From Podarcis raffonei (lineage: Eukaryota > Chordata > Lepidosauria > Squamata > Lacertidae), in NCBI RefSeq assembly GCF_027172205.1, contig NC_070612.1:29599183-29663182 (forward strand): DNA of 64,000 nt. Direction: 5' to 3'. The notes under the pieces were generated by a model. The model was not told where the DNA came from. It did no database searches and was given only the letters and a program-made list of their open reading frames with translations. Below, one piece after another: positions 46,601 to 60,800 of this stretch. The translations under genes and the position numbers were made by a program. How positions within the stretch are numbered: position 1 is the first letter of the stretch; every line of letters starts with the position of its first letter.

Positions 46601-49600
46601 CACCATCTCCAATATTCTAGTAGTAATAATATTTTAAAGATGTTATGTACTTGCTATTTACTTGTTTCATTTACACCCCTTATTTCAGCCATGATTGGCT
46701 CCAAATGATTAAGAACAGCAAGTTACTAGCACTAATTGTGGCTGTGATCTACTTTAAAACATGCAAGGACATGGTTTACTAAACCATGGCTTACTAAACC
46801 ATGGTTTAGGCATTGTGTGCAAACAGTCAATAAGCAGGCTCTTGCCTGAAAGAGAAACTCACTTCTCAACATAGTGGGATTCCAGTTTAGCATAGGTAAA
46901 CCAGATCCCTTGCTTCTTCATGAATTCTTGTATATCAGGATTGGACCTCCTATAAGGGAAGAGAGAAAACACAATTATGCTTCTTGCCAAGATCAGCAGC
47001 ATACTACAGAAGTACCAATGGGATTTTGTACCAAGACTTAGTAGGAAATAACATGTTACCCACTGACCACCAGAATCCTCCAATATGCATTCTTTCAGAA
47101 CTCTCACCCCTTATGAATAGGAAATATCTGGCAGAGGATGGCCACAGACAATGGCTTTACTGAAGGAAAAATAAACAATAACTAAATGATTACTATTTAT
47201 TAAATTTGTTAGTTGCTTTATCTTACCCAGGGCAACCCAAAGCAACTTACAACCAACCAGCCAGACGAAAAACCCCACATGGATACATTAAAAAAGGAAT
47301 GCATTAAAAAACATCCTGCCTGCTTCTAAAAACCCACAGATAGTTAAAGGCCAAAGGCCTGGTAATAGAGGACAGATTTTGCCTGGCACCTAAAGATATG
47401 TAAGAATGGCGCTAGGAAAGCCTCTTTGGGGAGAGCATTCCACAAACAGGGAGCCATTGCAGAAAATGCCTGTTCTCATGTTGCCACCCTCTGGACCTCC
47501 CATGGTGGGGGCACACGAGAAAGGGACTCAGAAGATGAGCACAGGGTCTGGGTCAGTTCATACGGGGAGAGACGGACCTTGAGGTATTGGCAGTGACCCT
47601 GCATCTCCACGATAGATGAGCAAGAGGAACAAAAACCAAGTAATTCAGATAAAGTCAGCTTATGATGAGATTTTGTAACTTGCATAGGATAATAAATACA
47701 CGGAGGCAGGCTGATCAGTGGTTGTAAGCCATGGTAATGGCCAGATTTGTGACCCAACAAGCTAAGACACTGTCTACCTCACATGTACGGCAACCTGTTT
47801 GTGGTTGCCGTACCAGGTAGGCTCCAGAAGAGAGAGAAGGGGGGGGGGGACAGCGTCTATCACTTTGGCTGTGTTTTGCTTTATGGGGCACAGCTTCTAC
47901 ATGCCTGCTGTGCTTTAACCAAACACTGAAGCTGTTCTCTCTATTAAGATCTGACGTTGCTCTTCCCAGCATCTATCAAATGCTAGCAAGTCCATGCCCT
48001 ACTTAATGAAGTGATCCAAACTACTGGCTCTGGAAAGGCTCTTGGGCTAGATGAGCAGTAGTTCACCTCCTGCCAGGGGCTTCATCTGGCTGCCTAGACA
48101 ATTTATTTTTCTGGCCACCCAAGACAGTAGCAGCAAAATGAAAGGTTAAAGCAGACAAAGCCTTGGGTTGGGTGGAGAGGCTTAAACCTCTCCTCTCCCA
48201 GCCCAACAGTTTAAGGGATTATCCTCTCCCCAATAATCAAATCAACCATTAGATGAGCAGGGGAGGGGGCAATAACCTACCCCCCTTCAGCTGGTTTGCA
48301 ATTTTGGCCACGCCCACCAATGACATGCAGCCCCTGGAGGGCTGGTCAATGATGAATTTGCTCTTGGGGTAAAAATGAGTATCAACCCCCCTGAGCTAGA
48401 TGGACCAGTAGTCTGCTCCAGTATTGCAATTCTTCCGCTTTCAACAGTATGCACAGAAGTTCTAAGCTAGCCAGAAGCCATGTAGGGCTGCCTTGTGCAA
48501 AGTCTTTCCCCAATCTGCTAGCCACACCCAGACCAGGATTCAGTTCATCCAATGTGAGCCACTGGCAAGTCCCACTATATAGTCATACCTCGGGTTACAG
48601 ACGCTTCAGGTTGCGTTTTTTTGGGTTACGGACCGCCGAAACCCAGAAGTACTGGAACAGGTTACTTCCGGGTTTTGGCGGTCGCGCATGCACAGAAGCG
48701 CTAAGTCACCCTTTGCACATGTGCAGAAGCGCCGAATCACAACCCACTCGTGCGCAGATGCGCCACTGCAGGTTGCAGATGCTGTGGGTTGCGAACGTGC
48801 ATCCTGCACAGATCATGTTCGCAACCCGAGCGTCCACTGTACAATCAGCTGCACCCCTCCAATTTATTGTACAACACTATTGTACAACTTTGTCTAACAA
48901 GCCACAAGCTTGGAGGAACGTGGACCCCAATCTAGTGCAAAGGGCTACAGTCTGGTGGGAGGTGGGGGTGGGAGAGCCACACTTGAAGGGCTTGAAGGAT
49001 CCTTGCCTATCCTATTACCTTTCCTGTCACAGTTTCCAACTCAACAGATTTCAGGTGAATAAGCAATGTAGACTCTTCATGTTATACCGTACCAACAACT
49101 GAAGTCCACTTCGTCTCCTCCCAAGTGGATATAATCATCCGGAAATACACTGCCAATTTCTTTGAATAATTTAGCCATGAAATCATATGTTGTATTCAAA
49201 ATGGGGTTTACAGGCCCGTAAGACCCACTCGGATGTGCTCCATTGTAGCATGGTGTGAGGATGTCTTTTTGTCCTAAAATAAAATACATCAAAACAAGAT
49301 TAGCTTTGAAAGGTGCATTTGTTGTTGCTGCACCATATAAAGTTGCATTCTTATGCTAGTTTTAAAAACAATTCCAAGAACTTAAATACAAGGGGTCCCC
49401 CCCCCAAATATGGTCAAGAACACAATGTTTTTTAAGCTTTTAAAAATTTCAGCGTTCTATAGAAGATCAGATTCTGAAAAGTATGGACCAGTAGTCACAA
49501 GAGGTTTGCATTCACTTGCCAGATTTGTCATTTTACTCCAGAGATTAGCACTTTGTTTCACATCCCGGGCTACTGAACATTTTGTTTCCCTACTAAATAC

Positions 49601-50929
49601 TCCCCCCCCCCCCCGCCCCCATTTCCTATTATTTTATTATTGGCATTGCTAGAAATGTTGTCCATACTAGCAACATAGGAAGCTGCCTTATCCTAAGGCA
49701 GACCATTGGTCAATTTATCTAAGTATTGTCTGCACTGACCAGCTATGAGTTTACAATACTATTTTACTAGATGTCAGAACAAAAATAAAAAGAACTGATC
49801 AGCAATATAGTACAAAGGCAGATTTATCACAACAACAAAGTTAAGAAGTTCAACCCACTTCTAGGTTATATATTTAAAGGCCAATCTTAAAAACCCTGAA
49901 ACATATAGTTAAGCTATATGTAGCATGGTGAAAACTGAACTGATTTTGGAATTAAATTACACTTCACAATAAATCTGTACTTGCACTCAGTTGTTTTTCC
50001 TTTCTTCATAATGGGAGGGTGAAATCCTTCGGCTGGACTACTTCCTATAGTAGGTTCAATACCCCACCTTTTGTCACTAAATGGTCTGAAGGCAGTTAAT
50101 AACAATGCAAATACAATAAAAATTAATACGATAGCAATAATAGAAGCATCTTGAAAATAAGAACAAAGTGGGTAAAATAAAGTAAAATGAAAAAACATAA
50201 ATGCACCCAACTAAAGCCAGTTCCTACATGTTTACAGTATCAATAGCATTTCAGAATAATATGCATCTTACCTTTCCCCCAAGATTGGGTATGTCCTGGA
50301 CTGTCAAATTCCGGGATAATTCGAATCCCCCGTAACCGAGCATACTCTATCACCAGACGGATGTCAGCGGGAGTGTAAACATGATTGTATGAATAGGCCC
50401 CCTGTGAAAATGTCCACACATGTTGTTCTTTTACAATGTGATGCCAAGAATATGCCAGTAAGGCTGAAGAGCCAATTACACTTGACAGGGTTGTGTTACA
50501 GCACCCAAGGACTACTGGCAGTGTAGTCTAGCTTTTGAGCAGTTTCAGTGTCCCCATCTGGGGGATAAGTCTGCACTTTTGCAAATGCAGTCTGAAATAA
50601 AGTTGCAGCTGGTATTGGCCAGAGTGTTGTTGTTCCAAGGTTGGATAATGTTGTACAAAGGCCTGGGTGACAACTGGTTCAAAATAGTAGCCCATGCCAG
50701 TATATTATATAAAGCAAACAAAGCAAAAGCGGGAATCACCAAGACTATTTGGTTATTTAACCTGAACTGTTGTCCCCTGGGGAAAACAGGATACTGGATT
50801 AGGTGGGCCTTCAATCTGATGTAAAAGGGCTCCACTTATGTCCTTAAGATTTAGGAGGTGGTACCAACCATGGGGGAAAGTAGCTAGGTGACTGAATATA
50901 TATGACATTTCAGATTGTTCATTTCAGAT

Positions 50930-50961
<32 letters not shown>

Positions 50962-53900
50962 AGCTTGCTCCAGAAAGCTTGCTCCAGAAAGCAAAAAATA
51001 GGCAAAGTCTCAAAATGGTGCTATGATTTATAAGAAACTTTAATCCAAGATATACATTATTTAATGTTTCTTATATATTTCACTGCCATTTTTGCTCACT
51101 TTCTTCATTTCCTTTCTTTTTTGTTCTTTCTTGTGTTGTGTTGTCCTGTCCTTTCTCCGCCATTTTAAATTTCCCAAAGGAAATGAATCTTAAAAATCAG
51201 CAGCCCATTACAGTGGTGTTCTTGGAGCCAGGCTGTAAAGTGCCGAGCTGCTAGGGAGCCAGAGGCGGCGATCTGACTCCCCCAGATGTGCCTTCCATGC
51301 TTTCAGTGTTTCACTGACTCTTTGTTGCATCTGTTCCAACAGACTTAACATGGTCGCCTCTCAGAAAGGTGCAACAATGCTATTCCAGTGAACCGCCTGC
51401 GCCAAGAACTTTCTCATTTTCCCACTGACTGGGAGCCATTGGCCCTCCAGAAGCTGTTGAGAGTACAACTCCTTTCATCCCTGAGCACTGGTAATGCTGG
51501 ATAGGACTGATTGGGTTTGAAGCCCAAAAATATCCAGGGAGCCACAGGTTCCTCTTCCTTGTATTATGGCTTTTAAACAGCAACTAATACAACGTAATAG
51601 ACTCATGTATGGAAAAGGCTATTTATTAAAATAACAATAAATTTATTGGGCACTAAATTTTCAGAATGTTCTACAGGACCATTTACTTACCTGGCGACTC
51701 AGTTCAGGAAATGTGATACTTTGATAAGGAAAGGAAGGGTCGTCTACAATGTGCCAATGCAGGACATTGAACTTGTTAAATGCCATAGCATCCTAAGAGA
51801 AAAAAAGGATGGTGTTTCAGTTAGGTATCCTGCATGGAGAGGCAAGTCGTTTTTAAAGAGGGATTTTTACATAGCACTTAGCAAAGTCCCCCCTATAACT
51901 GTGTTCTTCAGTGCCATAAATTCAGGCTGCCACACTTCCAAACAATACTGGGATTTCAAAGGCGGAAGTGACATCCTGCTGGCTGTTTATCCTGAATCTT
52001 CAGGAAGTAAACAGAGAAATCGTGGCGGGTTTTTTTTGTTTTGCATTTTCATAAAATAAAAAGTCAACTGCTTTGGTGTCTTAAAAAAGCTCAAAAACTT
52101 CCGGTTTTTCCTAAAAAGATCAACAACTTTTGGGGTGTCCTGGTTTTTTACTTTTTGAAATATGGCAGCCCTACATAAATCAGAGCAAAGTGACCTTACC
52201 ATTGCTTTTCCAACACCTACATTATTCTGAAACACCATAACACCTTTACCCCCAATCCTAAATAAAGGTACATTAAATCTGCTGTTAAGGAAGTGCCACT
52301 GCAATGCTCTTTGTTCCTCACCATCCATGGTTCCATTACTAAGCAGCCAGTAAAGAAGAAGATTGTAATTGCCTGGCAGTAATATAGTTGCTAAAGCAAG
52401 CATTCAAGGTCCTTTTTTCCAGATATTGCGGTAGGCTGAGGCGGGAGAGCACAGCCATTTAGAGTAAGCACTTCCCCTGTTTCCTAGCACTAAGTAAAAC
52501 CCAGGTGCTTGAAATAGCTATCCTTGACCCAGAAAGGACAAATATGCTGAACTGAAAGGAAGCCCCACTCAGAAGGTGCCTGTGCCTTGATTTTCCGTGA
52601 TTTCCTCAGCCTCCTGCACCATTTCCCACCCTAGTCAGTCTGGGGGGGGGGGGATGTTAGGGATGAGACTCAATGACTGTCAAGGAGAGAAGGGGTGTGT
52701 GAACTTCCATGGCGGGATTTGATTCAAACAATGGACTGAAAGTAGTACTACTTCAGAGTCAGCAACAAGGAACACAGCCATTCTCCCACCTGGCTGATTT
52801 TTGCCACCAATTACAAAACTGGGTTGATGTTTTTGCTTCCCAGAATTCCCGAGCAACACCAAGTACAAGGCTATTAGTATCACGTATTTCAAGTGATTTG
52901 AACTTTAATCCTTTTCTTGCTAAGGAAACAGGTGGCTTCATTTAAACTTGCCACAGTAGCGGAAGACAGGCGGGGGAGAACATGCCGATTGCCAACTTAC
53001 CAAAGTCATTAGGATAGTTTTCAAAGGCAGAAAATGCCTTGAGCTATCAATCAAGATCCCTCGATAAGCAAATCTTGGGAAGTCAGTAATGTCGGATTCA
53101 TTGACAAATAGCTATTAAAATATAAGAGAGGAAGAGAAGATTCAACAGGTTCCCAAATTATTTTTTGTGATATGACACTGTAGCAGCAGCTCCCAAACTC
53201 TTTTTCACCAAGGACCACTTGAAAACTAATGATTTTTCTACCTGTGGTAGCAACTGTAATTCACTGTGCTAGATGCTGTATGGTTTTTAATAATATTTTT
53301 TAATGCTTTTTATTGTATTCCATATAATTCAAAGTGCAATACATTTAAGAAAAAGGTAAAGAATAAGAGATGCAATTAGAATCTGAAATGAAAATGGGCA
53401 GAATATGACATTGGAATCCCAGTTCTATGGTCTGACATGCAGATGTAGCCATGCAGTCAGCTATTATCTCCTGGTCAAAACAGGCAACTGGACTTATTTC
53501 AGCAAGGATATAGCAAGCCAGGGCAGATGCTGCAGAACAGATTTAATCTGCTGCTGGTACCCACCACCTGGTACACCGCAGCTTCCAAACAGTCTCTGAG
53601 GCAACCTTGGACACAGAGCAGCCTGAAAAAATTAATAAGCAGTTGCTGAAGTCCAAACTTGGGGAAAACTCCAAAATAGCCCACTGTACAATGAAGAGAA
53701 ATACTCACACTTCCATAGTTGTCTTCATTTACTAACTGACTGAATGTTTCTAAACCTGGAAGTCAAAACAGATTGAACTGTAATCCATAACTGGCAAAGT
53801 AAAATGGATGTCATCCAACAGCTACTTTGGATGTTCCAAGGAACCCGAGAGCACAAATGACTAGCACTTTTTTCCAGCTTAGCTTCTAGGCTGGCCTTCC

Positions 53901-56900
53901 AAGGGTTGGCCAGTGGGAGAAGATGGGGCCCCTGTGTGGGAATGTTTGCTTTTCTTATTCTGGGACAGAATGTTTATCTCCAGTGCCTCCTGTATCAGGA
54001 ACAGTATGAACAGCAGTTGCGGGAATCAAGAGTGTTGTTCATTTCAGCAAGGCATTTGACAAGGTGCCCCATGATATTCTTGTAAAGAAGCTGGTAAAAT
54101 GCGGTCTTGACTATGCTACCACTCAGTGGATTTGTAACTGGCTGACTGACCGAACCCAAAGGGTGCTCATCAATGGTTCCTCTTCATCCTGGAGAAGAGT
54201 GACTAGTGGGGTGCCACAGGGTTCTGTCTTGGGCCCAGTCTTATTCAACATCTTTATCAACGACTTGGATGATGGACTCAAGGGCATCCTGATCAAATTT
54301 GCAGATGACACCAAACTGGGAGGGGTGGCTAACACCCCAGAGGACAGGTTCACACTTCAAAACGACCTTGACAGATTAGAGAACTGGGCCAAAACAAACA
54401 AGATGAATTTTAACAGGGAGAAATGTAAACTATTGCACTTGGGCAAAAAAAATGAGAGGCACAAATACAAGATGGGAGACACCTGGCTTGAGAGCAGTAC
54501 ATGTGAAAAGGATCTAGGAGTCTTGGTTGACCACAAACTTGACATGAGCCAACAGTGTGACGCGGCAGCTAAAAAAGCCAATGCAATTCTGGGCTGCATC
54601 AATAGGAGTATAGCATCTAGATCAAGGGAAGTAATAGTGCCACTGTATTCTGCTCTGGTCAGACCTCACCTGGAGTACTGTGTCCAGTTCTGGGCACCAC
54701 AGTTCAAGAAGGACACTGACAAACTGGAACGTGTCCAGAGGAGGGCAACCAAAATGGTCAAAGGCCTGGAAACGATGCCTTATGAGGAACGGCTAAGGGA
54801 GCTGGGCATGTTTAGCCTGGAGAAGAGGAGGTTAAGGGGTGATATGATAGCCATGTTCAAATATATAAAAGGATGTCACAAAGAGGAGGGAGAAAGGTTG
54901 TTTTCTGCTGCTCCAGAGAAGCGGACACGGAGCAATGGATCCAAACTACAAGAAAGAAGATTCCACCTAAACATTAGGAAGAACTTCCTGACAGTAAGAG
55001 CTGTTCGACAGTGGAATTTGCTGCCAAGGAGTGTGGTGGAGTCTCCTTCTTTGGAGGTCTTTAAGCAGAGGCTTGACAACCACATGTCAGGAGTGCTCTG
55101 ATGGTGTTTCCTGCTTAGCAGGGGGTTGGACTCGATGGCCCTTGTGGTCTCTTCCAACTCTATGATTCTATGATTCTAGGTCCTGCCTGTGGCCTTCCCA
55201 GAGGTTTCTTGGTTGTACACTGTGTGAACAGAATGCTGAAGGAGAAAGGCCTTTGTTCTGATCCAGCAGGGCTCTTCTTACCTCCCTGCAAAGAATATGC
55301 ACTTGTCTCTACATTGGACAAAATCCAAAAGTTTAAGTCTCCCAACTTGCTTTTTATCACCACTTTTAAAATGTTTGGAGAAGCTCCACCCTTTTTCATT
55401 TTGTTTAGAGTCATAAAGATAAAATGATGGCCACCACTGATTAAATATCTCTAACACACAAACCACTTACGGCTGATTTACACAAGAAAATTTGGGGCTC
55501 CTATTCCAACCAAGACAGAGATTGTGTTCCCCCAGATTACAACACACACCACTGCAAAACAGGTCATGTCACTCCGGCTTCAGCCATGACTGTAAGTTGC
55601 TGAATTCTGCAGCTTAGGGGGGTGCCATGGAGAATGCCCTTTCCTAGGCCAAGACCCCCACCCTTGAGCCGCTGAAGGCGATGTAAACACGAAGGGAGCC
55701 CCCTCTGCTGAGAGGGCCTGATGGAAGGAGAAGACCTTTCAGTACTCACCTCTCAACGCTCCCCAAACTTTGTCTGCCTTCAGCACAGCTGTAGGTCCTG
55801 ATACCTGGAGCTGATCTTTAAGAGCAAATGACAATTAATTATGAGTTTTAGTAATGAAAATAATGAAAATATCAGTTTACTTATAAAGACAACCAATTAT
55901 AAGAATTTGGGAGCAGTCCTGTACAAAGGCTGCTTGTATCCAAATGAAGTCAGGATGTCTTAAGCAGTCTCTGGCTTGGAACTGAAAATACATTCATGGA
56001 AGCAAGTTCAGCCATCCTCTCCTTCCTTTTCAGCAACCATCTTGCCCCAAGCAAAGTTTGTTCAAGAGGGGCCCCTCCCCTCCAGAGAACGTGGGGTGGC
56101 GTTTGGGAGGTTGCAGGGAAAAGAGGGCACGGGAAATTTTCCTTTCATTAACTTCTGCAAGTTAATTTGTATCAGGATCTAAGCCCAATCTCAGGCAAGT
56201 TTCCTCTACCCACCCCACATTGTTCAAGAGGGCCCCCAAGTCTTCTAGAGAAGATTTTGGGTGGCCAGTGTGGTAGGAACTCCCTAGGTTAGCTAACCTT
56301 AGGATCCAAACCTATGGGGTTGGATTGCAACCCTGATAATAAGCTAGTCGTTTTAAGTCCTAGGTGCCTTTTTAAAGAAAAGCTGACCATTGGCAATTAA
56401 GGAAAGGTGAAAATTAATTCTAGTGCACCTCTGGTCTTCATGCAACTATAAAAAGACTTGTAGGAATAAGGATTTCTCCAAGTCAGGTCTGCATCACTTG
56501 TGGCCCCAACACAGCATCCCAAGCCACATACTGCAGCCACCTGAATGCTGCTTAACGACTCCTTTGTTTCTGCACTAACAACAGCAAAAGCCCTGAAAGG
56601 GCTACAAAGAGGCCTATGAAGTTGTGCAAGCCTACTCTGAGCAGTTTCTTAAAAACAGCCACACTGCTGAACAAAAATGCAAGTGGAAGTGTGCTGTTAT
56701 TTTAGAAATCACTTCCTTCCTGCGTCAGAGAGAAGCATGCACCATCACTCTTGGCTGCCTAAGTGTCATGATGATGCATGCTTCTTAATTAAAATAAGCC
56801 AAACACCATTTCATCTGCACAGCCAGCGATCTTTTAAAACAGGTTGGGAACCTTTTACAGCTTGAGGGCTACACTCTCTTCTGGGAGCCAGAGGCAAAAA

Positions 56901-57787
56901 TGGGTGCAGAAATCGTTGTTGTTACCCTGCCCATCTGACTAGGTTGCCCTGGCCACTCTGGGCGGCTTCCGACAGAATATAAAAACACAACAATGACTGG
57001 CCCAAAGCCGCTCAGTGAACTTCATGCCTGCGTGGGGATTTGAACCCTTGTCTCCCAGGTCCTAGTCCGACCCTCTAACCACGACACGACACTGGCTCCT
57101 TAGCGCTAAGTAACTGGTTCCATCGGTGCAAGGATTTCTCTTTGCGCAACGGAATGTTTTCCACCTCTCCTCCACCAACGTCCCCCCTAAATCTGTTCTG
57201 GGGGCTCCCCCAGTACTCTGGAGCAGATTTGGTCCAACTGTTTGGTTCAATTCCACCTTTCCTGCTCCAAAGCTCAGCACATCAGGAGAAGACACCCCCC
57301 TGCTGCTGCTGCCCCAGTCCTTCATGCCACACTGTAATCCCTTCATGGCCTAGGACCCTCGTACCTACGGGACCGCCTCTCCCGGTATGCCCAACGGAGG
57401 ACGTTAAGGTCCATCGATAGCAACACCCTAGTGGTCCCAGGCCCTAAGGAAGTTAGACTGGCTTCAACCAGAGCCAGGGCCTTTTCAACACTGACTCCGG
57501 CCTAGTGGACCGCTCTGTCTCACAAGACCAGGGCCCTGCAGGATCTGATTTCTTTCCGCAGGGCCTGTAAGACAGAGTTGTTCCGCCTGGCCTTTGGCTT
57601 GGAGCCAATTTGATTCCCTCCCCCTCTTTCTTTTTCCTTTCTCCTCCTGTGATGAGGCTGCATTTTAATATTTTAATGTGGTATTTTAATCTTGTCTTTA
57701 AGTTGTATTCATTCAACTTGTTTTTATTATTGTTTGTTAGCCGCCCTGAGCCCGGCCTTCGCTGGGGAGGGCAGGGTATAAATAAAA

Positions 57788-57841
<54 letters not shown>

Positions 57842-60800
57842 ACATGGGAGCTACGTCCTGGGGATCGTGCCTAAAGTCAAAACCGCATATAGTCCAAACA
57901 CACTGGGTGCAATGGTGGGTGGGATTGCCGAAGTCTTTTCCCCACCCCCTTTCTATTTTATTAACTGCCAAGTGCATAAAGCTGAATGCACACATGGAGA
58001 AGGAGAAGCAGCCCAAGTCTCCAAAAACGATTGGGAAGGGGGAACGTCTTGTATCCTACTGGGCTCTGGAGCAACACAACTATCTTGTGCTGCCTCTGTC
58101 TGCTTCAAAGCCCTGGCTGAGGACCTGAGATTCCCCTTCCAATGCCCTCCCCTGAGACTGACAGTAACCACAAACAACATTAGATGCCTCTATCTCCAAA
58201 ACTTACTCAATTGTGTATTCTTATGCAATCAAAACAACACAAACCATTCAAAAGAAGGAAGCCTCATCAGGTCTGGATGAACCTGAAGGTTCCCAGAATT
58301 ACAAAAGATGTTTAGAATAAACCCTCAGCAGGGGACCCCAAAATAGCCTAATTAGGATTGAGTGTGTTCATTAACTATGGAATGCAAATTGTTCAGGGCA
58401 AAAAAAAAGATTTTAAAAAGGAATGGCTCAAATCTGGAACACTGATTAGGAGTGTTCCATGCTAAAATATTCTGTGGAGGCTCCACTTGTGTTCTTCTAA
58501 ACTTCCAGTTACACAGGTGTACTCAGTTTCAATTGATGAGGAAGAATCAGCAATGTGGCTGGGTATATATTGGATTACTCCATAAAGCACCAACAAGTGT
58601 CAGGCATTTGTCCCTGATTTTCCAGAATGCAAGTCTCCACACCCATAATTTAGCACCCCAGCCAATCTTGGTTGCGGGGGAAAAATGCATCAAAATCATG
58701 AATACAGTACAGATATTAATACCAGTGAGACACATTCAAGACTCTTATTTTTAACTGAGTCAATCTATTTTCTTCAATTACTCACAGCATAAAAGTTCAT
58801 TATTATAGCCAGCTGTATATGCTAGGGGAAAAAACCAGTGTCTACAAGCCAAACCAGTATAAGAAATAAAATGATCTGGTGTGGGAAGCCTATAGCCTCT
58901 CAGATGTTGTTCAACCCCATCAGTCCCAGTTAGCATGGTCAATGGTCAAGAAGGATGATGGGAATTGGAGGAGAGGGTCCAGTAATATCTGGAAGGCCAC
59001 AATTTCCCTACCCTGATCGATAGAACACTGTAATTAATCCACAGCTAGGAAGGAAGAAGGCACTACACACATTTACACCATCAGATACTTACAAGATTCA
59101 TCAGATGCGATGCTGGGAAATTTATCACATTCAGAATCTTCTGAAGTAATAATCACCTGAAGCGAAGATAGCTCCGTTTCCAAAAGAGGTTTCGTCTCAT
59201 CACCATTCTGCCATTTGGAATACCCAAATATGTATTCATAGTACCTGGAAGTGAACCCAGAAAGATGTTATGCACAGCATAAATCTATATATTCCAACAA
59301 GATCTTTGTTAGGGGAGGCAGGTCTTTTGTTGAGGGGGGGAGAACCTAAGTTTGCTATGTATTTTTATTGATGGGAGCAGCTGCCCCTCCCTGTCCCTCC
59401 CTGGCTACACCCATGTATTCCAGTTTGACTACATTTCTTACCGACTGAGCTCCTATCAGGCTTGGCTAACCTGTGATCCTCCAGATGTTGCTGGATAGCA
59501 ACTCCCATCATCCCTGATCACTGGCCATGCTGCCTGGCGCTGATGAGGTTTGGGAGTCCAACAACATCTGGAAGGCACAAGATTAGCAATCCCTGATTTA
59601 TAGAAATGCTTACAGGCTTACAGAAAGCACAAGTAGGATGAGTGCAGTTTTTAAACCCCATCTTGACTTCAAGTTGATACAGAGTGTGAATTGAGGGGTG
59701 GGCATGTTTTGCAAACCCATGTGTCGATCAGTATAGCAGTATGTGGCGGATGAAAATATGCAAGCTGGTTTCACATATTTTGAAAGAATAACTCCTCACT
59801 AGGATGGTTTAGACAAGTAGATTTTCAGGCTGCCTTCTGGACAATCCTAAAATTTTATCAGGCGTTTCACCGAGAAGGTTACGGGAACACTAGAAGTGGC
59901 CTTCTTAAACAGAGTCAAAACATTCTTCTGCCTGGGCTCAGTGCTGTCACCCCATATGCATGAAGCTGGGTGAAGCAATTAGCTTCGGGAAACAGATCTG
60001 ACCCCTGCCCTTCCCTGCCACTGTGCCACTACCAGCCCCACTGAGGCTTCGCCTGTGCTACTGCTGCCACAGTGCCTTGCCCTCACTGCTGCCACAGCAT
60101 CATAACAGCAGCATGGGTGCAGCTTCAGGGAAATTATGACTAAAACTACAGTGGTACCTTGGGTTACATATGCTTCAGGTTACATACACTTCAGGTTACA
60201 GACTCCGCTAACCCAGAAATAGTGCTTCAGGTTAAGAACTTTGCTTCAGGATGAGAACAGAAATTGTGCTCTGGCGACGCAGCAGCAGCAGCAGCAGGAG
60301 GAGGCCCCATTAGCTAAAGTGGTGCTTCAGGTTATGAACAGTTTCAGGTTAAGTACGGACCTCCGGAACGAATTAAGTACTTAACCTGAGGTACCACTGT
60401 ATTTCAGTTGAGGGTACAAAGGGTACAAGGTTGTTGGCAGTGCAGGCAAAAAGGCCCTGATCTGTGGCAGGCAGGCAGGCAGGAAGGTGATGTGTGTGAG
60501 TGTGTGTGTGAGCAGCAAGATGTTTCCTACAGTGGTAAAATGTTTTGGGCTGCCCCTGGTTGTATAGCAGTGGCTCACCAAGGTTTCAAAACAAGAGTCT
60601 TTCGTGGCCCTACGTGGAGATTCTGTAGACGAGATCTGGGGCCGCAGCCCTTCCCCAAAGGTCAATCTTTCTTGGGAGACAGAAATTTCACAATATTCAA
60701 TGGGAATGTGCAGTCCCACAATTGTGTTGGGCATGCACTTTTCCATTTACACAGGAAAACAAGAACAGGCTATAAGGTCTGGACAGCATGCTGCTTGAAC

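Noticed and set aside
48449-49102. A + strand open frame of 217 codons
   Set aside because: It crosses the TA-flanked MITE at 48580-48839 and runs antisense into HEXB exon 8. It resembles no known protein.
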